A DNA stretch of 64,000 nucleotides from Alteribacter natronophilus (GTDB lineage: Bacteria > Bacillota > Bacilli > Bacillales > Salisediminibacteriaceae). Shown here in pieces: positions 50,287-59,375 of the stretch. Position 1 is the first letter of the stretch; each line of letters begins with the position of its first letter. The position numbers were made by a program, and so were the translations under genes. Under the pieces are notes generated by a model. It saw nothing but the letters and a program-made list of their open reading frames with translations. It did no database searches and had not been told where the DNA came from. The DNA is taken from the NCBI RefSeq assembly GCF_006007885.1, contig NZ_VCRO01000004.1:124001-188000 (forward strand), written 5' to 3'.

Positions 50287-51603
50287 ATGGTGAAAATGAA
50301 AGCGATTTCTTCGTTTGCTGCTTTAGCTGCGCTGAGTCTGGCTGCTTCAGGATGTGGAGGAACCGATGATGCGAATGTGGAAGGAAGCGGTAACGGTGAC
50401 AGCGGTGATTCGGCAACAGTTGAATTCATGCATCTATGGCCTCAGGGAAGTTCTGCTGAGCATCATCGCATTGTTAATGAAATTATTGATGATTTTGAGT
50501 CGGAGAACAGCGGCATTAACATCGACCTGCAGGTTCTGAGCAACGAGCAGTACAAGGATCAGATGACGGTGCTGTCATCTTCCAATCAGCTTCCTGACGT
50601 AGGAATGACGTGGGCTGCGGGCTATCTTGATCCGTTTGTAAATGGCAATCAGTTTGCCCCGCTGGATGATATGCTGGAAGACGGACTGAGAGATGAGTTT
50701 GTGGCAGGAACACTTGAAGCCTATGAAAAAGACGGTGAGACGTACGGCCTTCCCCTTGAACTGAACACGGTATATGTCTACTATAACCAGGCGATCTTTG
50801 ACGAGTACGGTCTAGAGGCACCACAGACCTATGACGAGCTTGAGGCAGTCATCGATACACTGAATGAAAATAATGTGGAGCCGATTGCACTCGGAAACAG
50901 AGACCGCTGGACCGGCTCCATGTGGTACATGTACTTTGCTGACCGCATTGGCGGGGAAGATGCCCTGAACAGCGCGATCGACAGAAGCGGATCTTTTGAA
51001 GACCCGGCGCTTGTAGAGGCAGCGGCAAAAGTACAGGAAATGGTTGAAAATGATTCTTTTGCAAGCGGATTCAACGGACTGGCCGATGAAGAAGCCAAGA
51101 GTATGTTTATGAATGACCAGGCTGCCATGTATATGATTGCCACCTGGGACCTTCCGAACTATACCACAAATGAGGATGTTCCTCAGGAATTCCGGGACAA
51201 CGTGGGTTACTTTAAATTCCCTACTGTAGATGGGGAAGGGGACACTGACAGCTTTGTCGGGGGACCTGGTGTTGGTCTGTTTGTGAGTGAAAACTCGGAC
51301 GTTCAGGACGAGGCGAAACAGTTTGCAGCCTACTTTGTACAGGAGTGGGGAGAAAGAGCAGTCAGTGAAGCCGGCGTAATCCCGGCAACGATTGTGGACG
51401 GAGAGGATCTGGAGCTTCCGGACATGTATGTGGAGGTTCTTGAAGATCTCAACCAGGCTACGAATCTCACACTTTATGCAGATGTTCAGATGAGTGCCTC
51501 GGTGGCCCAGACACACCTGGATCTGATTCAGTCGCTGTTTGGTATGGAAATTACCCCTGAGGAATTTGCAGAGAAGCACGAGGAAGCTCTTTCGCAGGAG
51601 TAA
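50287..51603 (+). CDS. ABC transporter sugar-binding lipoprotein (xylo-oligosaccharide)
   Basis: 438 residues with a lipoprotein signal (LAASGC) and a typical family 1 solute-binding pattern: FMHLWPQGSSAEHHRIVNEI, SNQLPDVGMTWAAGYLDPF, ETYGLPLELNTVYVYYNQAI. The N-terminal linker is rich in Gly, Asp and Asn. It faces outward and delivers substrate to the two permeases downstream. Its placement in the xyl cluster and behind a XylR site suggests xylobiose or longer xylo-oligosaccharides. ATG at 50287 follows AAAGGGGGAAAC. Confidence 0.9.
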   Translation: MVKMKAISSFAALAALSLAASGCGGTDDANVEGSGNGDSGDSATVEFMHLWPQGSSAEHHRIVNEIIDDFESENSGINIDLQVLSNEQYKDQMTVLSSSNQLPDVGMTWAAGYLDPFVNGNQFAPLDDMLEDGLRDEFVAGTLEAYEKDGETYGLPLELNTVYVYYNQAIFDEYGLEAPQTYDELEAVIDTLNENNVEPIALGNRDRWTGSMWYMYFADRIGGEDALNSAIDRSGSFEDPALVEAAAKVQEMVENDSFASGFNGLADEEAKSMFMNDQAAMYMIATWDLPNYTTNEDVPQEFRDNVGYFKFPTVDGEGDTDSFVGGPGVGLFVSENSDVQDEAKQFAAYFVQEWGERAVSEAGVIPATIVDGEDLELPDMYVEVLEDLNQATNLTLYADVQMSASVAQTHLDLIQSLFGMEITPEEFAEKHEEALSQE

Positions 51604-51691
51604 CCGGACCGGATGTCCGGAGCCGAACGGGAAACGAGCAGGTAAGAAAAGGGCGGTCTTAATCACATGATTGCCCTTTTCCATTCTTTTT
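51604..51691 (+). terminator. Intra-operon hairpins (attenuating terminator)
   Basis: CCGGAC-CGGAT-GTCCGG at 51604-51620, then AAAAGGGC at 51647 pairing with GCCCTTTT at 51673 and followed by CCATTCTTTTTTT. Such partial terminators after the binding-protein gene reduce expression of the permeases. Confidence 0.6.
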
Positions 51692-51709
51692 TTACTGGAG
51701 TTGTGGAAT

Positions 51710-52588
51710 ATGAATAAAGTCATGTCTGACAAATGGTTTATTACCCTTTATATTCTGCCTGCGATGCTGCTGCTTGGCATTCTGATCTTTATTCCACTGG
51801 TTCTTACAGGCTATTACGGCCTGATGAGGTGGGACGGCATTGGTTCGATGGAATTTATCGGTCTCGCCAATTATATAAATGTTCTTCAGGACGGGGTCTT
51901 CTGGCGAAGCGCAGGTCATTCTTTTCTGCTGGCTCTTTTTTCAACACTGAGTCTGATCATTTACCTTGCTGTGGCAATGATTCTCGCCTCGAAAATAAAA
52001 GGTGCGGACTTTTTGAGGAAGATCTATCTGATTCCGATGCTTTTATCATCCGTGGCGATTGCCCAGCTCTGGATCAAAATCTATAACCCTTCCAATGGAA
52101 TGCTGAATGAAATTCTACGGGGTCTGGGTGTTCAGAATCCGCCATTATGGCTTGCGGATCCGAACATCGTCCTGTACTCGATTTTCGTTCCGATTCTCTG
52201 GCAGTACGCAGGTTTTTATATTCTTATTTATTATGCAGCGCTTAAAGGAATCCCGGAGTCCATCGTTGAAGCAGCAAAAATCGACGGGGCTACACCAATT
52301 CAGATTGCCTACAAGATTAAACTGCCTCTTATTATGGGGGTAGTGAAAGTAACCGTGGTTCTTGCCATCATCGGTTCTCTGAAATACTTTGACCTTATCT
52401 GGGTCATGACCGGCGGCGGGCCGAACGGGGCAAGTGAAGTAATGGCCTCGTATATGTATAAACTCGCATTTGCGAACAATAATTTCGGATACGGAAGTGC
52501 AGTTGCATTTATGCTGCTTTTAATAACACTCCTGGTTACGTTAATTGTGCGCAAACTCACTGCGGATAAAGAAGAACTTCAATATTAG
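51710..52588 (+). CDS. ABC transporter permease, first subunit
   Basis: 292 residues, six membrane segments. The EAA loop reads EAAKIDGATPIQIAYKIKLP, the site for contact with the ATPase. It pairs with the second permease 12 bases later. ATG at 51710 has TGGAG at 9 bases. No ATP-binding gene is in the window; Bacillaceae often use a shared ATPase such as MsmX for CUT1 importers, and this is the likely case here. Confidence 0.92.
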   Translation: MNKVMSDKWFITLYILPAMLLLGILIFIPLVLTGYYGLMRWDGIGSMEFIGLANYINVLQDGVFWRSAGHSFLLALFSTLSLIIYLAVAMILASKIKGADFLRKIYLIPMLLSSVAIAQLWIKIYNPSNGMLNEILRGLGVQNPPLWLADPNIVLYSIFVPILWQYAGFYILIYYAALKGIPESIVEAAKIDGATPIQIAYKIKLPLIMGVVKVTVVLAIIGSLKYFDLIWVMTGGGPNGASEVMASYMYKLAFANNNFGYGSAVAFMLLLITLLVTLIVRKLTADKEELQY

Positions 52589-52600
52589 GGAGGTTGACAT

Positions 52601-53422
52601 ATGGGACGGATCGGCTACTTCCTGCTGTACATCTGTTTAAGTATAGTGGCGGTCTTTCAGATTTTTCCGATCGTCTGGCTGTTTTTATTTTCCCTTAAGG
52701 ATAATCGGGAAATCTTTGCAGGATCCCCTTTTGCTCTTCCGAGTGAAATTCAATGGCAGAACTACGTAAACGTCTGGCAGGGAGGGATCGGAAACTATTT
52801 CTTTAACAGTGTCTGGATTACCGGCGTTTCGATTGCACTGACGCTGCTGTTTGCAAGTATGGCAGTTTTTGTGATTACGAGAATGACGTGGAAGCTGAAT
52901 AAGTTTTTCCTCGGCCTGTTTATGGTCGGACTGATGATCCCGATTCATTCATCATTAATTCCGCTGTTCAGCATGTTTTTAAGTGTGAACCTGATTGATA
53001 ACCCGTGGTCCATTGTTCTCACCTATACGGCTTATAACCTGCCGATTACGATGATGATTCTGCTCGGTTTCTTCTACACGATTCCGAGAGAGATCGAGGA
53101 GGCTGCCATTATCGACGGGGCATCTCTTCACCGGCTGTTCTTTGGGATCATTTTACCGATCTCCACTCCAATCCTGTCGACGACTGCCATTATTAACATG
53201 ATTTATAACTGGAATGAATTCGTATTTGTAAATACGTTTATCTCCTCTGACCGTTACAAAACGCTGACGGTGGGGATTCAGAATTTCGTCGGCCAGTATA
53301 TGACCGACTGGGGTGCGATCGGCGCCACGCTTGTGATCAGTGTGCTTCCAATTCTCATTGCCTTCCTGTTTTTCAGTAACAAAATCGTCGACGGCATTTC
53401 CTCGAGTGCGGTTAAGGGATAG
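52601..53422 (+). CDS. ABC transporter permease, second subunit
   Basis: 273 residues, six membrane segments. EAA loop: EEAAIIDGASLHRLFFGII, and the C-terminus is short, typical of the second CUT1 permease. AGGGAGGTTGACAT precedes the ATG. A GC-rich palindromic element follows the stop at 53430. Confidence 0.92.
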   Translation: MGRIGYFLLYICLSIVAVFQIFPIVWLFLFSLKDNREIFAGSPFALPSEIQWQNYVNVWQGGIGNYFFNSVWITGVSIALTLLFASMAVFVITRMTWKLNKFFLGLFMVGLMIPIHSSLIPLFSMFLSVNLIDNPWSIVLTYTAYNLPITMMILLGFFYTIPREIEEAAIIDGASLHRLFFGIILPISTPILSTTAIINMIYNWNEFVFVNTFISSDRYKTLTVGIQNFVGQYMTDWGAIGATLVISVLPILIAFLFFSNKIVDGISSSAVKG

Positions 53423-53429
53423 ATGAGAT

Positions 53430-53572
53430 TAATTATGGAGCGAAAGGCGGCGATTCCGGCGGGAACAACATCAGGTGAAGACCCCGCAGGGACGTTTTTC
53501 CCGAGGAGGCTGAAGCGATGCCCGCGGAAAGCGTCCGCCTGCAGCCTGATAAAAAAACCACCCGCCGGGAAG
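53430..53572 (+). repeat. GC-rich palindromic element, near-complete copy
   Basis: ATTAATTATGGAGCGAAAGG, CGGCGATTCCGGCGGGAAC, ATCAGGTGAAGACCCCGCAG, CCCGAGGAGGCTGAAGCG, ATGCCCGCGGAAAGCGTCCG and CCTGCAGCCTGAT. Closely related to the copies at 31505 and 24490. It is located after the permease stop. Confidence 0.8.
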
Positions 53573-53578
53573 CGGGCA
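53552..53578 (-). terminator. Rho-independent terminator
   Basis: On the minus strand GCCCGC-TTCCCG-GCGGGT followed by GGTTTTTTT; ends the DUF624 gene. Confidence 0.75.
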
Positions 53579-53579
53579 G

Positions 53580-54191
53580 TTATTGAGGCTGCTGTTTCTC
53601 CTGGATCCTGTTAAAGGCATGGTGAGCAAACCACATCATGATGAACCCGGAGTAGCTGACCCCGAAAATAAATCCGAGGGCAGGGACCGCGGAGACGAGA
53701 GTGTAAAAAGCTCCGAGACTGATGAGCATCAGCAGCGTATGTCCGGGACTGACCAGCATTGTGAGAAAGGCGTTTTTGGCTGTTTTGAAAAGAGACAGGT
53801 CAAAGTGAACATAAGCCGGAAACAGATAGGACAGAATCATCAGAAACAAAAGCAGTCCTGCAAGAAGAGGCGCTGACGTCCATGTAAACAGTTCTCCGAT
53901 GTTGGCATGGAGAAAAAAGAGATTGAACACGAAAATTGAAGATAGCAGATAAATGACAATCCCAAGCTGATTGCTTTTCAGAAATTCGATTTTATAGTAC
54001 TTCCAGAATGTCGTGAAGACAGGGAGATCCGTGTCTCCCATCAGCCACCTCCTGATAACGGAGAACATGGCTGCTGTGGCCGGAAAGAGTCCGAGCAGGA
54101 CAGCTCCGGCAAGTGTGAATACGATCCATAACACGTTTATGTATGCAAATCTGGTAATCCATTCCATCATGCTGTACAGTGTGCGGCTCAT
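53580..54191 (-). CDS. DUF624 (YesL-like) membrane protein
   Basis: 203 residues with five hydrophobic segments. ITRFAYINVLWIVFTLAGAVLLGLFPATAAMF in parts, then VFTTFWKYYKIEFLKSNQLG, is the YesL/DUF624 signature. These proteins are regularly encoded in oligosaccharide ABC transport loci in Firmicutes, probably assisting the transporter. It lies divergently between the permease and xylA genes. Confidence 0.85.
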   Translation of the reverse strand: MSRTLYSMMEWITRFAYINVLWIVFTLAGAVLLGLFPATAAMFSVIRRWLMGDTDLPVFTTFWKYYKIEFLKSNQLGIVIYLLSSIFVFNLFFLHANIGELFTWTSAPLLAGLLLFLMILSYLFPAYVHFDLSLFKTAKNAFLTMLVSPGHTLLMLISLGAFYTLVSAVPALGFIFGVSYSGFIMMWFAHHAFNRIQEKQQPQ

Positions 54192-54252
54192 CTGATCCCT
54201 CCTGACATTAACGTCAGTTTCATTATAAGGGATTTATGGATGGATGTAACAC

Positions 54253-54279
54253 CTTTGTTTGTCTATTGAATTAACAAAG
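54253..54279. promoter_or_regulatory. Possible XylR-type inverted repeat upstream of xylA
   Basis: CTTTGTT (54253-54259) and AACAAAG (54273-54279), 13 bases apart, in front of xylA. The spacing differs from the site at 50203, so XylR binding is uncertain. Confidence 0.35.
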
Positions 54280-54314
54280 AAAAAATATACGTTAATTTCC
54301 AGGAGGTAACAACT

Positions 54315-55640
54315 ATGACAATGTTTAAATCTGTTGAAAAAGTGAAGTTTGAAGGACCCCGCTCAACGAATCCGTATGCCTTTAAGTTTTATGACCCGCA
54401 GGAAAAAATAGCCGGAAAGACAATGGAAGAGTACCTCCGTTTCGGCGTTGCCTACTGGCATACCTTTACAGAGGATCTGTCGGATCCGTTCGGTACAGGC
54501 ACGGCAGACCGTCCGTGGGATCATTTTAAAGGAATGGACCTGGCGAAAGCACGGGTGGAGGCAGCTTTTGAGTTTTTCGAAAAGCTCGGCGTACCGTATT
54601 TCTGTTTTCACGATGTGGATATTGCCCCTGAAGGTGACAGTTTAAGAGAAACGTACCGAAACCTCGATGAGATCACCGGGATGATCAAAGAATATATGAA
54701 AGACAGTAAAACGAAGCTTCTCTGGAATACAGCGAACAACTTTACGAACCCACGTTTTGTGCATGGAGCGGCTTCCTCCAGCAATGCAGACGTGTTTGCC
54801 TACTCTGCTGCAAAAGTGAAAAAAGGTCTCGAAATCGGAAAAGAGCTTGGTGCGGAAAACTACGTATTCTGGGGCGGCCGTGAAGGGTATGAAACGCTTC
54901 TGAACACGGATCTCAAACTGGAGCTGGACAACATGGGACGCTTCTTCCATATGGCTGTCGACTATGCGAAGGAAATCGGCTTTGACGCCCAGTTTCTCAT
55001 TGAGCCGAAACCGAAAGAACCGACTTCCCATCAGTATGATTTCGATGTGGCAAGCGGGTATGCATTCCTCCAGCATTACGGACTGCAGGACCACTTTAAA
55101 TTCAACATTGAAGCCAATCACGCCACGCTGGCCGGCCATACGTTTGAGCACGAACTCCGCTACGCCCGCACTCACGGCATGCTCGGATCAGTGGATGCCA
55201 ATCAGGGGCACCCGCTGCTCGGATGGGACACAGATGAATTTCCGACTGACCTTTACTCAACGACACTTGCCATGTATGAAATTATTAAAAATGGCGGGCT
55301 CGGTTCAGGCGGCCTGAATTTTGATGCAAAAGTGAGACGGGGTTCCTTTGAAGCGGAAGACCTGTTTGAAGCACACGTCGCCGGTATGGATGCTTTTGCA
55401 GTCGGACTGAAGGTGGCGCAGAAGCTGATTGATGATAACGTGATGGAGGATCTGGTCAGCAGCCGTTACAAGAGCTATACAGAGGGAATCGGCAAGGACA
55501 TTGTGGACGGTAAGGCAGACTTTAAACAGCTTGAGGACCATGCCCTCAGCCTCGGCGAGATTAAGAATCAATCCGGCAAACAGGAGCGCATTAAAGCGGT
55601 CATCAATCAGTACCTGCTCCGTGCGTACGCTGGAGAATAA
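54315..55640 (+). CDS. xylA: Xylose isomerase
   Basis: 441 residues, normal length. [17 protein letters not shown] contains the catalytic His; [31 protein letters not shown] and [15 protein letters not shown] supply the metal ligands. It converts xylose to xylulose in the cytoplasm. CCAGGAGGTAACAACT precedes the ATG. xylB follows by 28 bases. Confidence 0.97.
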   Translation: MTMFKSVEKVKFEGPRSTNPYAFKFYDPQEKIAGKTMEEYLRFGVAYWHTFTEDLSDPFGTGTADRPWDHFKGMDLAKARVEAAFEFFEKLGVPYFCFHDVDIAPEGDSLRETYRNLDEITGMIKEYMKDSKTKLLWNTANNFTNPRFVHGAASSSNADVFAYSAAKVKKGLEIGKELGAENYVFWGGREGYETLLNTDLKLELDNMGRFFHMAVDYAKEIGFDAQFLIEPKPKEPTSHQYDFDVASGYAFLQHYGLQDHFKFNIEANHATLAGHTFEHELRYARTHGMLGSVDANQGHPLLGWDTDEFPTDLYSTTLAMYEIIKNGGLGSGGLNFDAKVRRGSFEAEDLFEAHVAGMDAFAVGLKVAQKLIDDNVMEDLVSSRYKSYTEGIGKDIVDGKADFKQLEDHALSLGEIKNQSGKQERIKAVINQYLLRAYAGE

Positions 55641-55668
55641 CAACAGGACACGGGGAGGGAACAGGTAA

Positions 55669-57168
55669 ATGAAGTATGTGATCGGTGCAGACCTGGGAAC
55701 CAGCTCAGTAAAGCTGCTCCTGGTTGATCAGAACGGGACGGTCGTTCACGAGGTATCACGGCCGTATCCTCTCTATCAGACCTCGGGAGGCTACAGTGAG
55801 CAGGATCCGGACGACTGGGTGAAGGAAACGATTGCCGGCCTGGCCGAACTTGTGGCCGGATTTTCCGGAAACCCTGAAGATATAGAGGGGCTCAGCTTTT
55901 CGGGACAGATGCACGGCCTCGTACTGCTGGATGAGAATCACGAACCACTCCGCAGAGCGATTCTCTGGAACGATACGAGAACAACAGCCGAATGCCGGGA
56001 GATTTACGAAAAAGCCGGGAAAGAACGGCTGCTGGAGATTACGAAAAATCCGGCACTTGAGGGCTTTACGCTCCCTAAAATTCTCTGGGTCAAAAAGCAC
56101 GAACCGGAACTCTTTTCAAGAGCGGTTGCGTTTCTTTTACCGAAAGACTATGTGCGTCTTAAACTGACTGAGAAGCTTCATATGGAGTATTCCGATGCTG
56201 CCGGAACACTGCTCCTCGATATTTCGGAAAAAGCGTGGAGTAAGGAGCTGTGCAGCGTGTTTGAACTTCCTGAAGGATTCTGCCCGCCGCTTGTGGAACC
56301 GGGAGATGAAACAGGACGGATCACAGCAAGTGCAGCAGAAGCAGCAGGTCTGCCTGACACCCTCCGTGTTTTTGCCGGAGGTGCCGACAATGCCTGCGGC
56401 GCGATCGGAGCCGGCATCCTGGAGGAGGGAAAAACGCTGGTGAGCATCGGTACGTCAGGCGTGTTGCTGTCCTATGAAAAAGATCACGCTAAGGACTTTA
56501 ACGGTTCGGTTCATTACTTTAACCACGGGGCTCCCGGTGCCTGGTATACGATGGGGGTTACGCTTGCGGCAGGACACAGCCTGAGCTGGTTTAAGAATGT
56601 GTTTGCCAAAGGGGAGGACTTTGACAGCCTGCTTGAAAACGTGGACAAAGTACCCCCGGGTGCTAACGGTCTCTTATTCACCCCCTATATCAACGGGGAA
56701 AGAACCCCGCACGCGGATGCACAGATCAGAGGAAGCTTTATCGGGATGGATGCCTCCCACCGCCGGGAGGACTTTACCCGTGCGGTTCTGGAGGGCATCA
56801 CCTATTCCCTTAACGAGTCGGCTGCTGTTTTCAGGGAGAACGGGAAAACAATCGACACGATCGTTTCCATCGGCGGCGGAGCAAAGAACGACGTCTGGCT
56901 TCAGATGCAGGCGGACATTTTCGGGGCGAAAATTGTGAAACTGGCAAATGAACAGGGGCCGGGCATGGGAGCGGCCATGCTCGCTGCCGTAGGATGCGGC
57001 TGGTACGATACGCTTGCCGCTTGTGCGGATACTTTTGTGGAAGTGGAAAAAGAGTATCTCCCTGATCCATTGAACCAGGAAGTGTATGCAGAACATTTCC
57101 GTCTGTATCAGGGTGTGTACGCTAAGACGCGGGAACTGAGTGAACAGCTGGCGGCATTTAGAAAGTAA
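55669..57168 (+). CDS. xylB: Xylulokinase
   Basis: 499 residues, FGGY kinase family. GADLGTSSVKLLLVDQNG at the N-terminus, GLSFSGQMHGLVLLDE and the C-terminal ATP-binding SIGGGAKNDVWLQMQADIFG are typical of XylB. It phosphorylates xylulose to xylulose-5-phosphate, which enters the pentose phosphate pathway. GGGGAGGGAAC lies before the ATG. It ends the xylA-xylB operon, followed by a terminator. Confidence 0.96.
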   Translation: MKYVIGADLGTSSVKLLLVDQNGTVVHEVSRPYPLYQTSGGYSEQDPDDWVKETIAGLAELVAGFSGNPEDIEGLSFSGQMHGLVLLDENHEPLRRAILWNDTRTTAECREIYEKAGKERLLEITKNPALEGFTLPKILWVKKHEPELFSRAVAFLLPKDYVRLKLTEKLHMEYSDAAGTLLLDISEKAWSKELCSVFELPEGFCPPLVEPGDETGRITASAAEAAGLPDTLRVFAGGADNACGAIGAGILEEGKTLVSIGTSGVLLSYEKDHAKDFNGSVHYFNHGAPGAWYTMGVTLAAGHSLSWFKNVFAKGEDFDSLLENVDKVPPGANGLLFTPYINGERTPHADAQIRGSFIGMDASHRREDFTRAVLEGITYSLNESAAVFRENGKTIDTIVSIGGGAKNDVWLQMQADIFGAKIVKLANEQGPGMGAAMLAAVGCGWYDTLAACADTFVEVEKEYLPDPLNQEVYAEHFRLYQGVYAKTRELSEQLAAFRK

Positions 57169-57183
57169 CTGTAAGACACAGGG

Positions 57184-57217
57184 AGAGCACAGGGCAAAAG
57201 AGCGCTGTGCTCTTTTT
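57184..57217 (+). terminator. Rho-independent terminator
   Basis: AGAGCACAG pairs with CTGTGCTCT, then TTTT. Confidence 0.85.
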
Positions 57218-57307
57218 GTGCCGTCACTCCAGGTGAAGGATGGGAAAAATGTCTCCGATCGCTTATAATAAAGCTGGAAGTCACATTTACAGGGAGTATC
57301 GGATCTC

Positions 57308-57619
57308 ATGGACCTTTTCATTTATTTTGCGGTTATTCCGGCCGTCTCAATTGGAGCCGGGGTACTCGCGTTTTACTTTGCATACAGGGAATGGTGGATG
57401 GCGCCTCTCGTAACCGGTGTGCTCTACATCGGCATTTATGCAGTGGCCGTCCAGTCGTTCGCCCAGTCGCTTGCCAATCCTTTTCTGATCCCGGTCAGCG
57501 CCCTTGCCGCACTCATCGTCTGGTTCTTCAATCCGTCCGAAGAGATAAAGGAGGAAAAGGAAGACGAAATGATGGCATTCTCGAAAAAATGGCGCAAGTC
57601 CGAAGGGGACAATTCGTAG
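57308..57619 (+). CDS. DUF2651-like membrane protein
   Basis: 103 residues with three hydrophobic segments and an acidic/basic tail (EEIKEEKEDEMM). FFAVIPAVS-like start and the aromatic YREWWMAPLVTGVLYIG region resemble YbeF/DUF2651 proteins of bacilli. Function unknown. ATG at 57308. The following 100 bases contain a small ACCGG-AGCAGCA-CCGGT hairpin but no recognised RNA element. Confidence 0.6.
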   Translation: MDLFIYFAVIPAVSIGAGVLAFYFAYREWWMAPLVTGVLYIGIYAVAVQSFAQSLANPFLIPVSALAALIVWFFNPSEEIKEEKEDEMMAFSKKWRKSEGDNS

Positions 57620-57720
57620 CGGGAGTTGCATAACTAACAGGCAATGGCTGTGCGTGCATCGGCCAGACCGGAGCAGCACCGGTCAGGCTGGAAGACTATA
57701 AGCGGCTCCGTACATTACCT

Positions 57721-57752
57721 AAGGGGTTGTCCAGATGACCGGACAACCCCTT
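57721..57752 (+). terminator. Strong hairpin terminator
   Basis: AAGGGGTTGTCC at 57721 pairs perfectly with GGACAACCCCTT at 57741; T-rich sequence follows. Confidence 0.75.
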
Positions 57753-57819
57753 ATTGAAATTTTCAGAAAGTAATAGTATACTTGTCTGAAAGCGCTATCA
57801 TTACATAGGGGGAATCACG

Positions 57820-58011
57820 ATGGCATCAGTAGCAGAACAGTTGAAGCAGGTAATGGATAACCGCAGCCTTACACCAGAACAGGTAGCTGAAAAAAGCGGC
57901 CTGTCCCCGGAGGTGCTCCGGGATCTCGACGGCCACATGGACATCGCCGTTCTGGAAAAAATATCAGAGAGCCTGAACGTGACGTTCAGGATCGGCTCGT
58001 CTTCCATTTAA
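57820..58011 (+). CDS. Small XRE-type helix-turn-helix protein
   Basis: 63 residues. EQLKQVMDNRSLTPEQVAEKSGLSPEVLRDLDGHMDI (in parts) forms a compact HTH of the XRE class, with a short beta strand at the end (VTFRIGSSS). Such tiny proteins may be stand-alone regulators. AGGGGGAATCACG precedes the ATG, and a terminator follows. Confidence 0.7.
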   Translation: MASVAEQLKQVMDNRSLTPEQVAEKSGLSPEVLRDLDGHMDIAVLEKISESLNVTFRIGSSSI

Positions 58012-58028
58012 AAGAATAGTACGCACTG

Positions 58029-58061
58029 AAAAAGTCTGGGGCTTGTCCTCAGGCTTTTTTT
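58029..58061 (+). terminator. Rho-independent terminator
   Basis: AAGTCTGGGG pairs with CCTCAGGCTT with two mismatches, followed by T7. Confidence 0.75.
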
Positions 58062-58079
58062 AAACGCTGTGTTCGTATA

Positions 58080-58180
58080 GATTGCTGCTATTGACGACGT
58101 TAATTATGGAGCAAAAGGTGGCGTATCCAGCGATGCCCGCGGAAAGCGAACGGACGGCGTGGAGTGAAGTTTTGTTTTTA
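58080..58180 (+). repeat. Truncated copy of the GC-rich palindromic element
   Basis: GTTAATTATGGAGCAAAAGG, TGGCGTATCCAGCGATGCCC and GCGGAAAGCG are family words; the central part (CCCCGCAGG, GAGGAGGCTG) is missing. The stretch from 58181 to 58388 shows no other recognised feature. Confidence 0.65.
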
Positions 58181-58388
58181 AAAGACATGTCAGCGTTTTT
58201 CCTCCCGGGCAAAAAATCAGTCTCCGGTCTGAGAAAGCGACGGTCTCTGTCCTGATGCAGGCTTATCCTGATCAGTCTATAATGGAAGCAGGATCGGGGA
58301 CAGGGGAAAAAAAGCGACTAACCTGCCGGCCGGTGAAATAAAGTGAAAAAGTGAGAGAAGAAGCGACTACAGAAGAGGGTGATTACAC

Positions 58389-59375
58389 ATGAGTCAAAAC
58401 GAATTAAGCGACCTGGCCATTGAAGCGAAAGGGCTCGTCAAGGTGTTTGGAAAGCACCGGGCCGTGGATGGGGTTGATCTGCAGATTAAAAAAGGAACCG
58501 TGTACGGGTTTCTCGGCCCGAACGGAGCCGGAAAAACAACGACGATCCGGATGCTTGCGACGCTTCTGAATCCCGACGGCGGGGAAGCGTGCATTTTCGG
58601 TCATGACACCGTAAAGGAAGCAGCTGAAGTGAGAAGCCGGATCAGTCTGACGGGTCAGTACGCCTCGATTGATGAGGATCTGACGGGGACGGAAAACCTC
58701 GTGCTCATGGGGCGGCTCATGGGTTATACCCGCAATCAGGCAAAAGCGCGGGCGGCTGAGCTTCTCCACGCGTTCGGTCTGGAGGATGCTGCCAAGCGTC
58801 AGGTGAAAAAGTACTCCGGCGGAATGCGGCGCAGAATCGATATTGCCGCAAGCATCGTCGTGACACCGGAGCTTCTGTTTCTCGATGAACCGACGACCGG
58901 GCTGGATCCGCGGAGCCGCAACCAGGTGTGGGATATCGTCCGCACGCTCGTAGGCACAGGAACGACAGTCCTTCTCACCACACAGTACCTTGAGGAGGCC
59001 GACCAGCTGGCTGACCGGATCGCGGTCATTAACGAAGGGAAAATTATTGCAGAAGGAACAAGCGGGGAACTGAAGGCGTCCGTGGGAACAGGAACCCTGA
59101 CGATTCGCCTTGCAGATCCGGCCGACCGGGAAAAAGCGAGGGGTGTGGTCGAGCAGGTTCTATACGGACAGGTGCACGACTCAGCAGATGCGACTGTTCT
59201 GACTGCAAACGTGACGAATCCGTCCCTGGCCGCTGAAGTGCTCGGGGAGCTCGGCCGTGAAGGAATCGAGCTAAGTGACTTCTCACTCGGACAGCCGAGT
59301 CTTGATGAGGTGTTCCTGACGCTCACCGGTGAGCCGGCAAAAGAACAGGAGAATAAAAAGGAGGTGCAGGGATAA
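58389..59375 (+). CDS. DrrA-like ABC transporter ATPase
   Basis: 328 residues. Walker [15 protein letters not shown], signature [15 protein letters not shown], Walker [14 protein letters not shown], and the extra C-terminal domain (about 235-318) of the daunorubicin-resistance group (DrrA). With the permease it exports drugs, lipids or antibiotics. The stop overlaps the permease start (TAATG). No regulator gene is adjacent. Confidence 0.9.
   Translation: MSQNELSDLAIEAKGLVKVFGKHRAVDGVDLQIKKGTVYGFLGPNGAGKTTTIRMLATLLNPDGGEACIFGHDTVKEAAEVRSRISLTGQYASIDEDLTGTENLVLMGRLMGYTRNQAKARAAELLHAFGLEDAAKRQVKKYSGGMRRRIDIAASIVVTPELLFLDEPTTGLDPRSRNQVWDIVRTLVGTGTTVLLTTQYLEEADQLADRIAVINEGKIIAEGTSGELKASVGTGTLTIRLADPADREKARGVVEQVLYGQVHDSADATVLTANVTNPSLAAEVLGELGREGIELSDFSLGQPSLDEVFLTLTGEPAKEQENKKEVQG

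Noticed and set aside
57620-57720. Riboswitch or T-box in the gap before 57721
   Set aside because: Only one small hairpin is present and none of the conserved cores I know can be placed.
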